DNA of 64,000 bases from Alkalihalobacterium alkalinitrilicum (lineage in GTDB: Bacteria > Bacillota > Bacilli > Bacillales > Bacillaceae_F). Of the stretch, positions 56,461 to 64,000 are shown one piece after another; the first letter of the stretch is position 1, and each line of letters starts with the position of its first letter. The position numbers were made by a program, and so were the translations under genes. Below the pieces are notes generated by a model. It was not told the DNA's origin. It searched no databases and worked only from the letters and a program-made list of their open reading frames with translations. The DNA lies in assembly GCF_002019605.1 (NCBI RefSeq), contig NZ_KV917368.1, forward strand, positions 31,809 through 95,808, read 5' to 3'.

Positions 56461-57447
56461 GTGCGCCTCATACAGATTGAAGAATATAATCAGAAAACAA
56501 TGGAGCTTGCAAAACCGATTCACGATGTAAAAGGAAGAGTCTTATTAGGAGCTGGCCATCGAATCCATCCTAAATATATAGAGAAACTAAAAAATTTGAA
56601 CATTAAATATATGATCATTGAAGATGCGATTTCACAAGGAATAACATTGGATGAAATGGTTGATATGCCAACATGGATTGATGCTATTCAATGTGTTCAA
56701 TTGGCATATGAAACGGTCAAAAATAAACAAACGCTTCCGTTTCGTGAGATTCAAAAAATCGCAATTAAGTTAATATCTGAGGTAAGAAATCGAAAAGTTG
56801 TGATGCTAGCTCCTTCAACTGCTGCAGCTGCAGAAGTACAGGAGCATGCTCACTGTGTCAATGTTACATTAATCGCGCTCCAAATGGGGAGATTTCTCAG
56901 ATACAATGAACTTCAGTTAAAAGATTTAGCGTTTGGTTGTTTAGTACACGATATTGGAAAAGTAATAAGTGAAACTAACGAAGTACATCCATTAAAAGGA
57001 TTTAATTTAATACGAAATGTGAGAGAAGTAAACCTAGTTTGTGCCCATATTGCTTATCAACATCATGAGTGGATTAATGGAGAAGGCCACCCAAGAAAAA
57101 TAGCAGGAAGTGCTATTTTGGAATTTGCTCAAGTCTGTGCAATTGCTAATGAATTTGAGCATCTAATTTCTAAGGAACGAATTAGCGCCTATACTGCGAT
57201 CGAAATGCTTATGACGAAAGCTGAAAAAGTGTATTCTCATAAAGTGATCGATGCTTTGTTCAAAAGTGTTCCTTCTTATTTACCAGGTATGTGGGTGGAA
57301 TTAAATACAGGTAAAGAGGCAATTGTTACTAAGATTGAAACACATATTCATCGACCTTTCGTTCGGATCATTGAAAGTGGTGAAGAGATTTCTTTAGAAG
57401 ACAACTCAACGCTAATTATTACGAAAGAGCTGTCTTCGGTTGAATAA
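56461..57447 (+). CDS. HD-GYP-like phosphohydrolase, variant motif
   Basis: 328 residues. An N-terminal segment (about 1-75) precedes an HD domain: EHAHCVNVTLIALQMG (first His), CLVHDIGKVIS (HD 163-164), HPLKGFNLI, HIAYQHHEWINGEGHPRKI. HD-GYP proteins hydrolyse cyclic di-GMP; their motif is G-x-G-Y-P. Here it reads GEGHP (207-211), Tyr replaced by His. The C-terminal beta domain (PGMWVELNTGKEAIVTKIE) is typical of the group. Starts at GTG after GAGAGTGAAGAGAA. Confidence 0.82.
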   Translation: MRLIQIEEYNQKTMELAKPIHDVKGRVLLGAGHRIHPKYIEKLKNLNIKYMIIEDAISQGITLDEMVDMPTWIDAIQCVQLAYETVKNKQTLPFREIQKIAIKLISEVRNRKVVMLAPSTAAAAEVQEHAHCVNVTLIALQMGRFLRYNELQLKDLAFGCLVHDIGKVISETNEVHPLKGFNLIRNVREVNLVCAHIAYQHHEWINGEGHPRKIAGSAILEFAQVCAIANEFEHLISKERISAYTAIEMLMTKAEKVYSHKVIDALFKSVPSYLPGMWVELNTGKEAIVTKIETHIHRPFVRIIESGEEISLEDNSTLIITKELSSVE

Positions 57448-57455
57448 GATGAAAT

Positions 57456-58130
57456 TTAGTTTTCACTATTATTGCTTAAATTGAAGTGACTTGAGATAAA
57501 GATTTCGTTTAACGCTTGGGAAGCAAGTTGGTCTGCTTCCCGATTTTCTTTTCTAGAGATAGATGTAAAGTTTATTATGTAACCAAGTTGTTTGGTTTTC
57601 TCTTCAATTCGATTAAGCCAGCGTTCCAAATCTGCCTCATAACATGGCCATTCATTTGTCAATTGGTTTATGACAACCATTGAATCGCCTTTAATCGTTA
57701 GCTCTGTGTGGTGGATTTCAAGTTCTTCTAATTGCAATAACAAATACCATAATGCAGCATATTCAGCTTCATTATTTGATTCGATTTCTTCTATTCGTTC
57801 ATTTTTACGAACTCGATATTTGTGCCCATCTTTTTCGTAATAGATAACGATACCAAGGCCAGCTATGTTTGTGGATTTATCAAAGCCACCATCAAAGTAA
57901 GCAACAATTTGGTCAGGTTCCTTCGATTTTTTTTCTATAAACTTTTCTAATTCTTTTTTTGTCCATTCTGAATCCAATTGGTCATAAAATCGAAGCTGTT
58001 TCACTCTGCCTGTTTTCTCTATATCTCTTACAAAAAAAAGAGTATCTTGAATAGTCATAAAATCAGTGGTGAGTACATACGTATTTTTTCCTTTAGGAAC
58101 TAGGTAGTGCCATTCTAATCGGATTTTCAT
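57456..58130 (-). CDS. RNase H-like protein
   Basis: 224 residues: an N-terminal region of about 75 residues and an RNase H fold. Catalytic acids are visible: Asp80 in AYFDGGFD, Glu121 in ESNNEAEYAALW, Asp149 in TIKGDSMVVINQL, Asp200 in KENREADQLASQA. The set is complete, so activity on RNA-DNA hybrids is plausible. Related to YpdQ/YpeP-like proteins of Bacillus. The start at 58130 follows GAGGTGG. Confidence 0.85.
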   Translation of the reverse strand: MKIRLEWHYLVPKGKNTYVLTTDFMTIQDTLFFVRDIEKTGRVKQLRFYDQLDSEWTKKELEKFIEKKSKEPDQIVAYFDGGFDKSTNIAGLGIVIYYEKDGHKYRVRKNERIEEIESNNEAEYAALWYLLLQLEELEIHHTELTIKGDSMVVINQLTNEWPCYEADLERWLNRIEEKTKQLGYIINFTSISRKENREADQLASQALNEIFISSHFNLSNNSEN

Positions 58131-58145
58131 TACGATCCACCTCAA

Positions 58146-58400
58146 TTTTGAAAAGTCTTAACAAAAAAATAATTGCGAATTATATAAAACCATGATAATT
58201 TAATAAATTAAAAGGGTAAAGTTTTATTTTGTATTCAGGTTGAAAAAAAGCGGACAAAGTCTTACACGCGAAGATTGGTACAGACTTCATTTTGTCAAAA
58301 ACTTATGGACTGTAGTAGGGAAAGGTTTTTTCATTGTAAACCGAGAAGTGAGCAAACGAAGTTCTTCACAGCTATTATCCCTATACGGTTTCAAACGATC
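58146..58400. other. Intergenic stretch, no gene seen
   Basis: AT-rich sequence between the RNase H-like gene and the 34-codon peptide. No SAM (S-box) riboswitch, T-box or strong hairpin was found, although the gene downstream is metA. Confidence 0.4.
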
Positions 58401-58505
58401 TTAGAGCATCTTTTTTAAATTTTTGTTGAGAACTCGATTTACAAGTTTAATTCCTTGTTTTATTAGGATAAGTTTAACTAATTTACGAATTACTGGTGCA
58501 TTCAT
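58401..58505 (-). CDS. Possible 34-residue basic amphipathic peptide
   Basis: MNAPVIRKLVKLILIKQG followed by IKLVNRVLNKNLKKML. Preceded by an excellent TAGGAGGAATTGTAGAT-ATG site, which favours translation. Net charge strongly positive, hydrophobic residues spaced as an amphipathic helix. No family recognised. No standard promoter was identified. Confidence 0.45.
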   Translation of the reverse strand: MNAPVIRKLVKLILIKQGIKLVNRVLNKNLKKML

Positions 58506-58589
58506 ATCTACAATTCCTCCTATCATGTATTTATTGTATAGGATGGATGATTATCTATAGATTTATCCCGCTATAAAGGAGATAGAAAA

Positions 58590-59504
58590 ATGCCAATTAG
58601 AGTTCCAGATCATTTACCAGCAAAAGAAATATTAAACAAAGAAAATATCTTCGTCATGGATGAGAGCAGGGCTTATAAGCAAGATATACGTCCATTAAAA
58701 ATTGTTATCTTAAATTTAATGCCAATAAAAGAAGTGACAGAAACACAACTCCTTCGTCTGCTAGGAAATACACCTTTGCAAGTAGATGTTGTTTTTATTC
58801 ATCCAGATACACATAAATCAAAAAATACTTCGGAAGAACATCTCTCATCATTTTATAAAACGTTTGATGACATTAAGAACCAAAAGTTTGACGGGATGAT
58901 TATTACGGGAGCACCGATTGAAAAATTAGTTTTTGAAGAAGTTAATTACTGGGAAGAGCTAAAACAAATTATGGAATGGACAATCACCAATGTTACCTCG
59001 ACACTTCATATTTGTTGGGGGGCACAAGCCGGTTTATACTATCATTATGGTGTACCGAAATATCCGCTTGAAAAAAAGCTGTTTGGCGTATTTGCTCATC
59101 AAGTTAACAATGAATCCAATGTAAAGTTATTAAGGGGATTTGATGATGTATTTTTAGCTCCTCATTCTCGTCATACAGAAGTTAGAAGGGAAGATATTGA
59201 AAAAGTTCCTGATCTTGAAATTTTAAGTGAGTCTAATGAAGCAGGCATCTATATTGTGGCTTCAAAAAATGGAAAACAAATTTTTATTTCGGGACATTCG
59301 GAATATGATTGTACGACGTTACAAGATGAGTATGAAAGAGATGTAAATAAAGGTCTCAATATTGATATGCCGATCAATTACTTTCCAAATAATGATGCCA
59401 ATTCAAAACCGTTATTACGGTGGCGAGCACATTCCAATTTGTTATTTTCAAATTGGCTAAACTATTATGTCTATCAAGAAACACCATATGATTTAAATAA
59501 TTAA
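58590..59504 (+). CDS. metA: Homoserine O-acetyltransferase MetA
   Basis: Acylates homoserine at the first committed step of methionine synthesis. The 304-residue protein carries the acyl-Cys142 in [22 protein letters not shown], and the C-terminal SGHSEYD. Glu111, in [11 protein letters not shown], is the residue reported to select acetyl-CoA over succinyl-CoA in this family, so the product is predicted to be O-acetylhomoserine. AAAGGAGA precedes the ATG. A terminator follows. Confidence 0.95.
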   Translation: MPIRVPDHLPAKEILNKENIFVMDESRAYKQDIRPLKIVILNLMPIKEVTETQLLRLLGNTPLQVDVVFIHPDTHKSKNTSEEHLSSFYKTFDDIKNQKFDGMIITGAPIEKLVFEEVNYWEELKQIMEWTITNVTSTLHICWGAQAGLYYHYGVPKYPLEKKLFGVFAHQVNNESNVKLLRGFDDVFLAPHSRHTEVRREDIEKVPDLEILSESNEAGIYIVASKNGKQIFISGHSEYDCTTLQDEYERDVNKGLNIDMPINYFPNNDANSKPLLRWRAHSNLLFSNWLNYYVYQETPYDLNN

Positions 59505-59506
59505 AA

Positions 59507-59551
59507 AAAATAAGGCTGACTCCAAAAATAAAAATGAGTCAGCCTTATTTT
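59507..59551 (+). terminator. Terminator of metA
   Basis: 16-bp stem AAAATAAGGCTGACTC/GAGTCAGCCTTATTTT, 13-base loop. The GGCTGACTC core also occurs in the repeats at 43861 and 61004. Confidence 0.9.
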
Positions 59552-59611
59552 AATTCTGTCCAAATGGCGCTAACATGATATTCATTGTTAACAACCTTCT
59601 CAAGCGAACTC

Positions 59612-59706
59612 GTTCCAGGAAGCTGGAACATCGGGGAATTAGATGGAGTTTCGACTCCACCTGATTAGAACTTCCCACCTACGTTACGCTAAGAGGTGGG
59701 GGTTTT
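59612..59706 (+). ncRNA. Three-hairpin RNA resembling an IS605-type right end (omega RNA scaffold)
   Basis: Three hairpins in 90 bases: GTTCCAG-GAAG-CTGGAAC (59612-59629), GGAGT-TTCG-ACTCC (59645-59658) with a UUCG loop, and CCCACCT...AGGTGGG (59674-59700) followed by GGTTTTT. The sequence is unusually stable for this AT-rich region. It resembles the structured right end of IS200/IS605-type tnpB elements. No tnpB or tnpA gene is nearby. It is a solitary remnant or a stand-alone RNA. Confidence 0.5.
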
Positions 59707-59899
59707 TACTCTAAGAACATAACCAGGAAAAAGCTGTGAGTTTTTGTCACCATTTAAATTATTTTGCATAGGTTTACAATAGGTTAATGTCTATTTTATT
59801 AATAAACTTATGAACTAAACAATGTACAATTAAATGATCTCAAGGATTAAACATGTTTTTTGTCACCTTTATCAAAATTTTTTAGGTGGAGGTTTATTT

Positions 59900-60997
59900 A
59901 TGAAGATGCATCGACGGTTTTATGTAAGCGGACATACAAGGGTCGGATATTATTCAGTCTTACCCGAGTTAGCTAAAAAATTTGAATGTTTGTTTGTGTT
60001 AAAAGGGCTTTCTATGAAACAAGGGCATGAAACAATAAAAAAAATAGGGAATGCACTTAAACAAAACCATCATTCGATCGATTATTTCCATAGTCCAAGT
60101 AATAATGATTATGTCGAAGGATTACGTATCCCTGAGTTGAAGCTAGCGGTCGTCACATATGATATGGTAAAAGATTTAAATACACACTTTGAGGAGCAAA
60201 GTGTTATTATAATTAACTTTAACAAAGCACTAGATGAGGAAAAGGCGATACAATTTAAAAAGCAAATCAGTCAACTACAAAATGAGCGGGCTTATCAAAT
60301 TCAACTTGCGTATGAGCGCTTTTCGCAAGCAAAAGAGCATCATGAAATGAAAGAGCAAATCTATTTGTCTGCTATGGACTTTTCAAAAGCTGATGAGGTA
60401 ACAGATAAACTTAAAAAGGCGATCTTTCAATCTAAAAAAGGGAAGAGAAAGACAAGGACAAGTGAAGAAATTTTCTTTGGGGCAGCTACTCCAAAAGGAG
60501 CAGTGCACTTTATTGAAGAGTTAACTTCAGAATTAAAAACGAGATATATTATAAAAGGACGGTCAGGTAGCGGGAAGTCAACATTAATGCGAAAAATAGC
60601 AACTGAAGCCATTCACCGTGGTATGAACGTTACGTATTTCCTGTGCGGGTTTGATCCTTCAAGTGTCGATATGATTATAATTGAAGACCTTGGAATTGCG
60701 ATCCTTGATGGAACGGCACCACATGTTATTAATCCGACAAGTGATAGAGACAAGGTGATTGATATGTTCGAATTTTGTATTGATCCAAGTATAGAAGAGA
60801 CGGATATGTCAGTCATTACACAATGTGATACTAACTATAAAAGTTGTATGAAGGAAGGAACAGCACACTTAATGAAAGCAAAAGAAGTTCAAGACGTTAT
60901 CGATGAATATTATGATCTAATTACTGTGAAGGAGCAACTAGAGATTATTCAAAACGACGCAATTCAAAAACTGATTGAGCCATTAAATCAAAATTAG
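59900..60997 (+). CDS. P-loop ATPase-like protein, duplicated domain (PRK06851 type)
   Basis: 365 residues in two similar halves. The N-terminal half reads FVLKGLSMKQGHETIKKIGNALKQN where the family's P-loop should be, so its nucleotide site is lost. The C-terminal half has an intact P-loop GRSGSGKST (220-228) in YIIKGRSGSGKSTLMRKIA, then MNVTYFLCGFDPSSVDMI and ILDGTAPHVINPT. Function unknown; widespread in spore-forming Firmicutes. ATG 59900 follows GGTGGAGG. Confidence 0.8.
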   Translation: MKMHRRFYVSGHTRVGYYSVLPELAKKFECLFVLKGLSMKQGHETIKKIGNALKQNHHSIDYFHSPSNNDYVEGLRIPELKLAVVTYDMVKDLNTHFEEQSVIIINFNKALDEEKAIQFKKQISQLQNERAYQIQLAYERFSQAKEHHEMKEQIYLSAMDFSKADEVTDKLKKAIFQSKKGKRKTRTSEEIFFGAATPKGAVHFIEELTSELKTRYIIKGRSGSGKSTLMRKIATEAIHRGMNVTYFLCGFDPSSVDMIIIEDLGIAILDGTAPHVINPTSDRDKVIDMFEFCIDPSIEETDMSVITQCDTNYKSCMKEGTAHLMKAKEVQDVIDEYYDLITVKEQLEIIQNDAIQKLIEPLNQN

Positions 60998-61003
60998 AAG
61001 GCT

Positions 61004-61017
61004 GTGGCTGACTCCTA
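61004..61017 (+). repeat. GTGGCTGACTCCTA repeat, second copy
   Basis: Exact 14-base match to 43861-43874. It lies directly upstream of the second CCATCAGTGG hairpin. Confidence 0.55.
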
Positions 61018-61035
61018 GCTATGGGTATCAACTAA

Positions 61036-61069
61036 CCATCAGTGGGGGAAGGTAAACCATCACTGATGG
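61036..61069. repeat. Hairpin repeat CCATCAGTGG, copy 2
   Basis: CCATCAGTG/CACTGATGG stem around GGGGAAGGTAAACCAT, nearly identical to 37679-37711. Like copy 1 it lies downstream of a minus-strand small gene. Confidence 0.65.
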
Positions 61070-61104
61070 AAGTTTCACTATATAAGCTACATTTTCCAAT
61101 TCCT

Positions 61105-61305
61105 CTATAAGTTTCTCTTTTGAACACCAACTCGATCTTTTAACGGACCTGGGTCAACATGAAGATCGTTGTGGTCATCGTCACTAACATCTTCCATTAC
61201 AAAGCCATCACCATAATCTTTAGTGTATTCTAAGTCGATTTTTGCTTCTAAACCATAATCCTTCGTACGTGGCTCGACAGTAATTCTTTTATTATTATTT
61301 TTCAT
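61105..61305 (-). CDS. Small acidic protein, unknown
   Basis: 66 residues, hydrophilic, with an Asp-rich centre: MKNNNKRITVEPRTKDYG, DYGDGFVMEDVSDDDHND, then LHVDPGPLKDRVGVQKRNL. No membrane segment or Cys. Not recognised; small acidic or mixed-charge proteins of this kind are common in spores. GGAGGGTT precedes the ATG. Confidence 0.65.
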   Translation of the reverse strand: MKNNNKRITVEPRTKDYGLEAKIDLEYTKDYGDGFVMEDVSDDDHNDLHVDPGPLKDRVGVQKRNL

Positions 61306-61400
61306 GCTAACCCTCCATTACTTAATCAAACTTCATTATAGTTTGTTAAAATTAAGGTAATCCTATACGATATAAAAACGCATTGGGAGGAAAGGTCTCA

Positions 61401-62267
61401 ATGGAAAAAACGTATCATGAAATAGTGGAAACAAAGTTAGTAGACGGTGTAAAAGTTCACTATGAATATTACTATCATGAAAATCATTTAAATCGGCCAG
61501 TTATCGTTCTTATCCATGGATTTGTTTCATCAACTTATAGTTTTCGGTATTTGATTCCTTTATTAGTCAAACATTATCCAGTGCTTGCGGTAGACTTACC
61601 TGGCTTTGGTCAAAGTGAAAAATCGACTTCCTTTGTTTATTCTTTTCATAATTATGCACAATTAATTTTCACAATCCTCACAATGTTAAAAATTGATAGA
61701 GTTGTACCTGTAGGTCATTCTATGGGGGGGCAAGTTGGCCTTTATATGGCTAAATTGAAACCAATTCTTGTTGAGAAAGTGGTCTTGCTCTCTAGTTCAG
61801 GCTATTTAAAGCGAGCAAAATGGAAGTTTCGCTATGCTTCTTACATTCCTTTAGCTCCGCATATGGTGAAACGGTGGTTTGTGAAACGAAATTATAAAGA
61901 TGCCTTAACTTATGTAGTCTATAATAAAACAATTGTTAATGATGATACTGTGAGTGAATATGCGAAAGCATTTGAAGATGATCAATTTTTTCATTCTTTA
62001 ATTCGGATCCTCCGCCATCGTGAAGGTGATTTATCCGCCGACGAGTTAAATGAAATCAAACAACCTGTACTAATATTGTGGGGAAAATATGACAAAGTAA
62101 TTCCTACTCAAATTGGTAAAAGGTTGCAATTAGACATTCCTAACGCAAAAATTTTTATTTTTGATGAAACAGGTCATTTAGTAACAGAGGAGCGTCCAAA
62201 AGAATCAGCTGAACAAATTATCGAATTTTTAGATGGACTCAGAGCGGATCCAAGTTCAAAAATATAG
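61401..62267 (+). CDS. Alpha/beta hydrolase
   Basis: 288 residues with the standard hydrolase elements: oxyanion region LIHGFVSSTYSFR, nucleophile Ser107 in VGHSMGGQ, acid in LILWGKYDKVIP and His in DETGHLVTEERP. The catalytic triad is complete. The substrate cannot be predicted. A TTG six codons upstream is possible, but ATG 61401 follows GGGAGGAAAGG. ykuI follows directly. Confidence 0.92.
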   Translation: MEKTYHEIVETKLVDGVKVHYEYYYHENHLNRPVIVLIHGFVSSTYSFRYLIPLLVKHYPVLAVDLPGFGQSEKSTSFVYSFHNYAQLIFTILTMLKIDRVVPVGHSMGGQVGLYMAKLKPILVEKVVLLSSSGYLKRAKWKFRYASYIPLAPHMVKRWFVKRNYKDALTYVVYNKTIVNDDTVSEYAKAFEDDQFFHSLIRILRHREGDLSADELNEIKQPVLILWGKYDKVIPTQIGKRLQLDIPNAKIFIFDETGHLVTEERPKESAEQIIEFLDGLRADPSSKI

Positions 62268-62273
62268 TTGGTA

Positions 62274-62282
62274 TGCTATAAT
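62274..62282 (+). promoter_or_regulatory. Extended -10 promoter of ykuI
   Basis: TGCTATAAT, an extended -10 (TGn-TATAAT), 40 bases before the TTG start; the -35 region is weak. Confidence 0.5.
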
Positions 62283-62321
62283 ATGATTGTCCTAGTTGTT
62301 GGTAACTTGGGAGGTGTTAAT

Positions 62322-63539
62322 TTGGATGCATTAGATGTCATTATGAATAAAGATAAAATTATTCCCTATTTTCAGCCAATTGTTAGTGCGGATACACAAC
62401 TTGTTATTGGTTACGAGGTGTTAGCTCGTATTGAGTTAGAGGATGGCGTAAAGAGCTTAGGGTGGTTTTTTAAAGATCACACCATTCCAGATGAATATCG
62501 GCAAGAGGTAGATGAATATGTATGCAATCATGCACTGGAGAAGTTCCTAGCACTTGAGAGAGAGGCTAAGCTTTTTATTAATGTCGATATGAATGATATT
62601 TTAGCTAATGATGGTGAACGGCTAATCAAAAATTTAAAATCGTTTGAAAGTAAAGGACTTCTGCTTTCAAATATTGTTATTGAATTTACGGAGCAAGACT
62701 TCAATGGCGATTTTTCGTTGTTAAAACATTTCATAACTTATATCCAAAGCCTAGGAATCCAACTAGCGATTGATGATGTTGGGAAAGTAGGTAGTAACTT
62801 AGATCGGATTGCTCTATTAAAGCCGAATATTGTAAAAGTAGATTTAGAGTTTCTAGAGGGGGATGCCTTTCCTCAGTTATATAGAGATGTACTTTATTCT
62901 TTGTCACTTCTTACAAGAAAAATAGGAGCTACTTTAATGTTTGAAGGCGTCGGTAGTTTCAATCAATTGAATTACGCATGGCGAAATGGTGGTCGGTATT
63001 ATCAAGGGTTTTACCTTTCAAGACCGAAACCGACGTTTCAAGAAGTTGATTTTTGTAAAGACTCATTAAAAAAAGAATTCCATCATTTTATTCATTATGA
63101 ACGTAAAAAGATTGAGGCGCAGTTAGTATTAACTGAAAAATTAGGACAGTTATTAAAAAATTCGTTAAAAAAATTGAAATCATTTTACAACTATGATGAT
63201 GTGGTCATGCACATTTCCAAAGAATTAAACGAAGTATCTTTTCGAATATATATTTGTGATCATGACGGTTATCAGCAATCAGGAAATGCGGTTAAAGGTG
63301 AAAATAACCTATGGAGATTAGAAGAGGGCAGCAGGTATAAGAACTGGAGTTGGCGGCCGTACTTTTTAGAAAATATCGTTCGTATGAACTATGAACGTAA
63401 AGGTTTATTATCCGATCTCTATACAGATATTGAAAAAGATGAAATGATAAGAACGTATTCATTTCCAATAAATGACCAACTATATTTATTTGTCGATATT
63501 CCATACAATTACTTGTTTGAACAAGATGGTTTAATTTAA
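62322..63539 (+). CDS. ykuI: EAL-domain protein YkuI
   Basis: 405 residues: an N-terminal EAL domain and the C-terminal PAS-like YkuI_C domain (FHHFIHYERKKIEAQL to YLFEQDGLI). The EAL metal and substrate residues are visible: Glu32 in YEVLARIEL, Asn in FINVDMND, Glu in IEFTEQDF, the Asp pair in AIDDVGKVGSNLD, Lys in NIVKVDLEF and Glu in FEGVG. B. subtilis YkuI binds cyclic di-GMP but has shown no hydrolysis. TTG 62322 follows GGGAGGTG and gives the family length. Confidence 0.93.
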   Translation: MDALDVIMNKDKIIPYFQPIVSADTQLVIGYEVLARIELEDGVKSLGWFFKDHTIPDEYRQEVDEYVCNHALEKFLALEREAKLFINVDMNDILANDGERLIKNLKSFESKGLLLSNIVIEFTEQDFNGDFSLLKHFITYIQSLGIQLAIDDVGKVGSNLDRIALLKPNIVKVDLEFLEGDAFPQLYRDVLYSLSLLTRKIGATLMFEGVGSFNQLNYAWRNGGRYYQGFYLSRPKPTFQEVDFCKDSLKKEFHHFIHYERKKIEAQLVLTEKLGQLLKNSLKKLKSFYNYDDVVMHISKELNEVSFRIYICDHDGYQQSGNAVKGENNLWRLEEGSRYKNWSWRPYFLENIVRMNYERKGLLSDLYTDIEKDEMIRTYSFPINDQLYLFVDIPYNYLFEQDGLI

Positions 63540-63548
63540 CAAAAGATA

Positions 63549-63588
63549 ACGGCCTTTAAATCAAATATGGTTTTGAAGGCTTTTTGTT
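63549..63588 (+). terminator. Terminator of ykuI
   Basis: Imperfect stem GGCCTTTAAA/TTTTGAAGGCT followed by TTTTTG and a second T run. Confidence 0.6.
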
Positions 63589-63788
63589 TTTTTCTGAAAA
63601 GTTAATTATTTGTAAAACTATAGTCAATTGCGTAGAAAACCTTTATCCTTATATGGTGAGCAAAATAGTTTTTTGGGACACTAGAAAAGCTCAATTTACT
63701 CGAACAGCAAGAATAATCTTTTATTAAGAGTATGCGGAATGGTTGAACGCATCTTCTTTCTGTTAATTGAAGGGAGTGAAATAGAAAT

Positions 63789-64000
63789 ATGATACCAAAT
63801 CAATCTGTATTTAAGCTCATGGCTTATTTATTTTTTGCGTATGCAATAATGAACATTGTTATGAGTTATATGCCTATATACTTTACGTATCAAGGGATTA
63901 GTGCGAGAGAGCTTGGTATTCTTTTAGCAGTAGGACCGCTCGCTTCTATTTTCGCACAACCGTTTTGGGGTTATATGAGTGATAAATTTAAATCAATTAA
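63789..64000 (+). CDS. MFS transporter, N-terminal part (runs off the window)
   Basis: The first 70 residues are visible: two membrane helices (SVFKLMAYLFFAYAIMNIVMSYMPIYFTYQG and LGILLAVGPLASIFAQPFWG) and the MFS motif A-like GYMSDKFKSI. The N-terminal pattern fits the MFS_1-like/LacY-type group. AAGGGAGTG precedes the ATG. The substrate is unknown. Confidence 0.8.
   Translation, partial: MIPNQSVFKLMAYLFFAYAIMNIVMSYMPIYFTYQGISARELGILLAVGPLASIFAQPFWGYMSDKFKSI

Noticed and set aside
58146-58589. SAM riboswitch upstream of metA
   Set aside because: The S-box core sequences and anti-terminator/terminator pair are absent.

Overview
The window is low-GC DNA from an endospore-forming member of the Bacillaceae. 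The evidence is direct gene content and order: cotE-mutS-mutL, miaA-hfq-spoVK-hflX-ynbB-glnR-glnA, lexA divergent from yneA-yneB-ynzC, tkt, sirA, yneF, a Spo0E-type phosphatase, ccdC, yneK, sspP/sspO, aconitase, sspN, yneP and tlp follow the Bacillus subtilis map closely. The many TTG/GTG starts and strong AGGAGG ribosome sites also fit. Species cannot be fixed from the sequence; an alkaliphilic or soil Bacillus relative is a reasonable guess.

Layout. 1-1.4 kb: the start of a tyrosine recombinase and a 5'-truncated group IIC intron, inserted where B. subtilis has ymcA/miaB. 1.8-7.1 kb: cotE and the mismatch-repair pair mutS-mutL. 7.2-9.3 kb: a methyltransferase, miaA and hfq. 9.5-15.3 kb: spoVK, hflX, ynbB, glnR and glnA, with a two-site GlnR operator. 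15.3-16.9 kb: a broken IS1182-family element. 16.9-21.1 kb: lexA, yneA (SOS division control), a serine recombinase, ynzC and transketolase. 21.2-22.7 kb: a decayed IS91-type element. 22.9-27.7 kb: sirA, yneF, a heterodimeric ABC exporter and a Spo0E-like gene.

27.8-31.8 kb is accessory: a decayed copA/copZ copper module followed by an apparently intact operon of an Asp-box lipoprotein, a TlpA-like thioredoxin and a degenerate Lgt-like membrane protein. 31.8-40 kb: ccdC, yneK, an alpha/beta SASP, a DUF3900 protein, a PAP2-like protein, a PAS histidine kinase, sspP, an IS3-family element lodged in a terminator, and sspO. 40-46 kb: aconitase and many small sporulation-type genes, including a DUF1657-DUF421 pair. 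46-50.5 kb: a VTT-domain protein, CopC/CopD-type copper genes and an EamA exporter. 50.5-57.5 kb: a double-AAA+ SpoVK paralogue split by a frame break, yneP, tlp, nadE, a DUF4352 protein, a PHP phosphoesterase and an HD-GYP variant. 57.5-64 kb: an RNase H-like protein, metA, an isolated RNA with three hairpins resembling an IS605-type right end, a P-loop protein with one dead and one live nucleotide site, an alpha/beta hydrolase, ykuI and the start of an MFS transporter.

The core is housekeeping plus sporulation. Novelty candidates lie between the conserved blocks: IS elements in terminator loops, an intergenic region with mutually exclusive hairpins around a 12-codon reading frame, perfect palindromes that may be operators, and several genes with lost or altered active sites. 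No tRNA, rRNA or CRISPR array was seen. No complete undescribed defence or biosynthetic system was seen.
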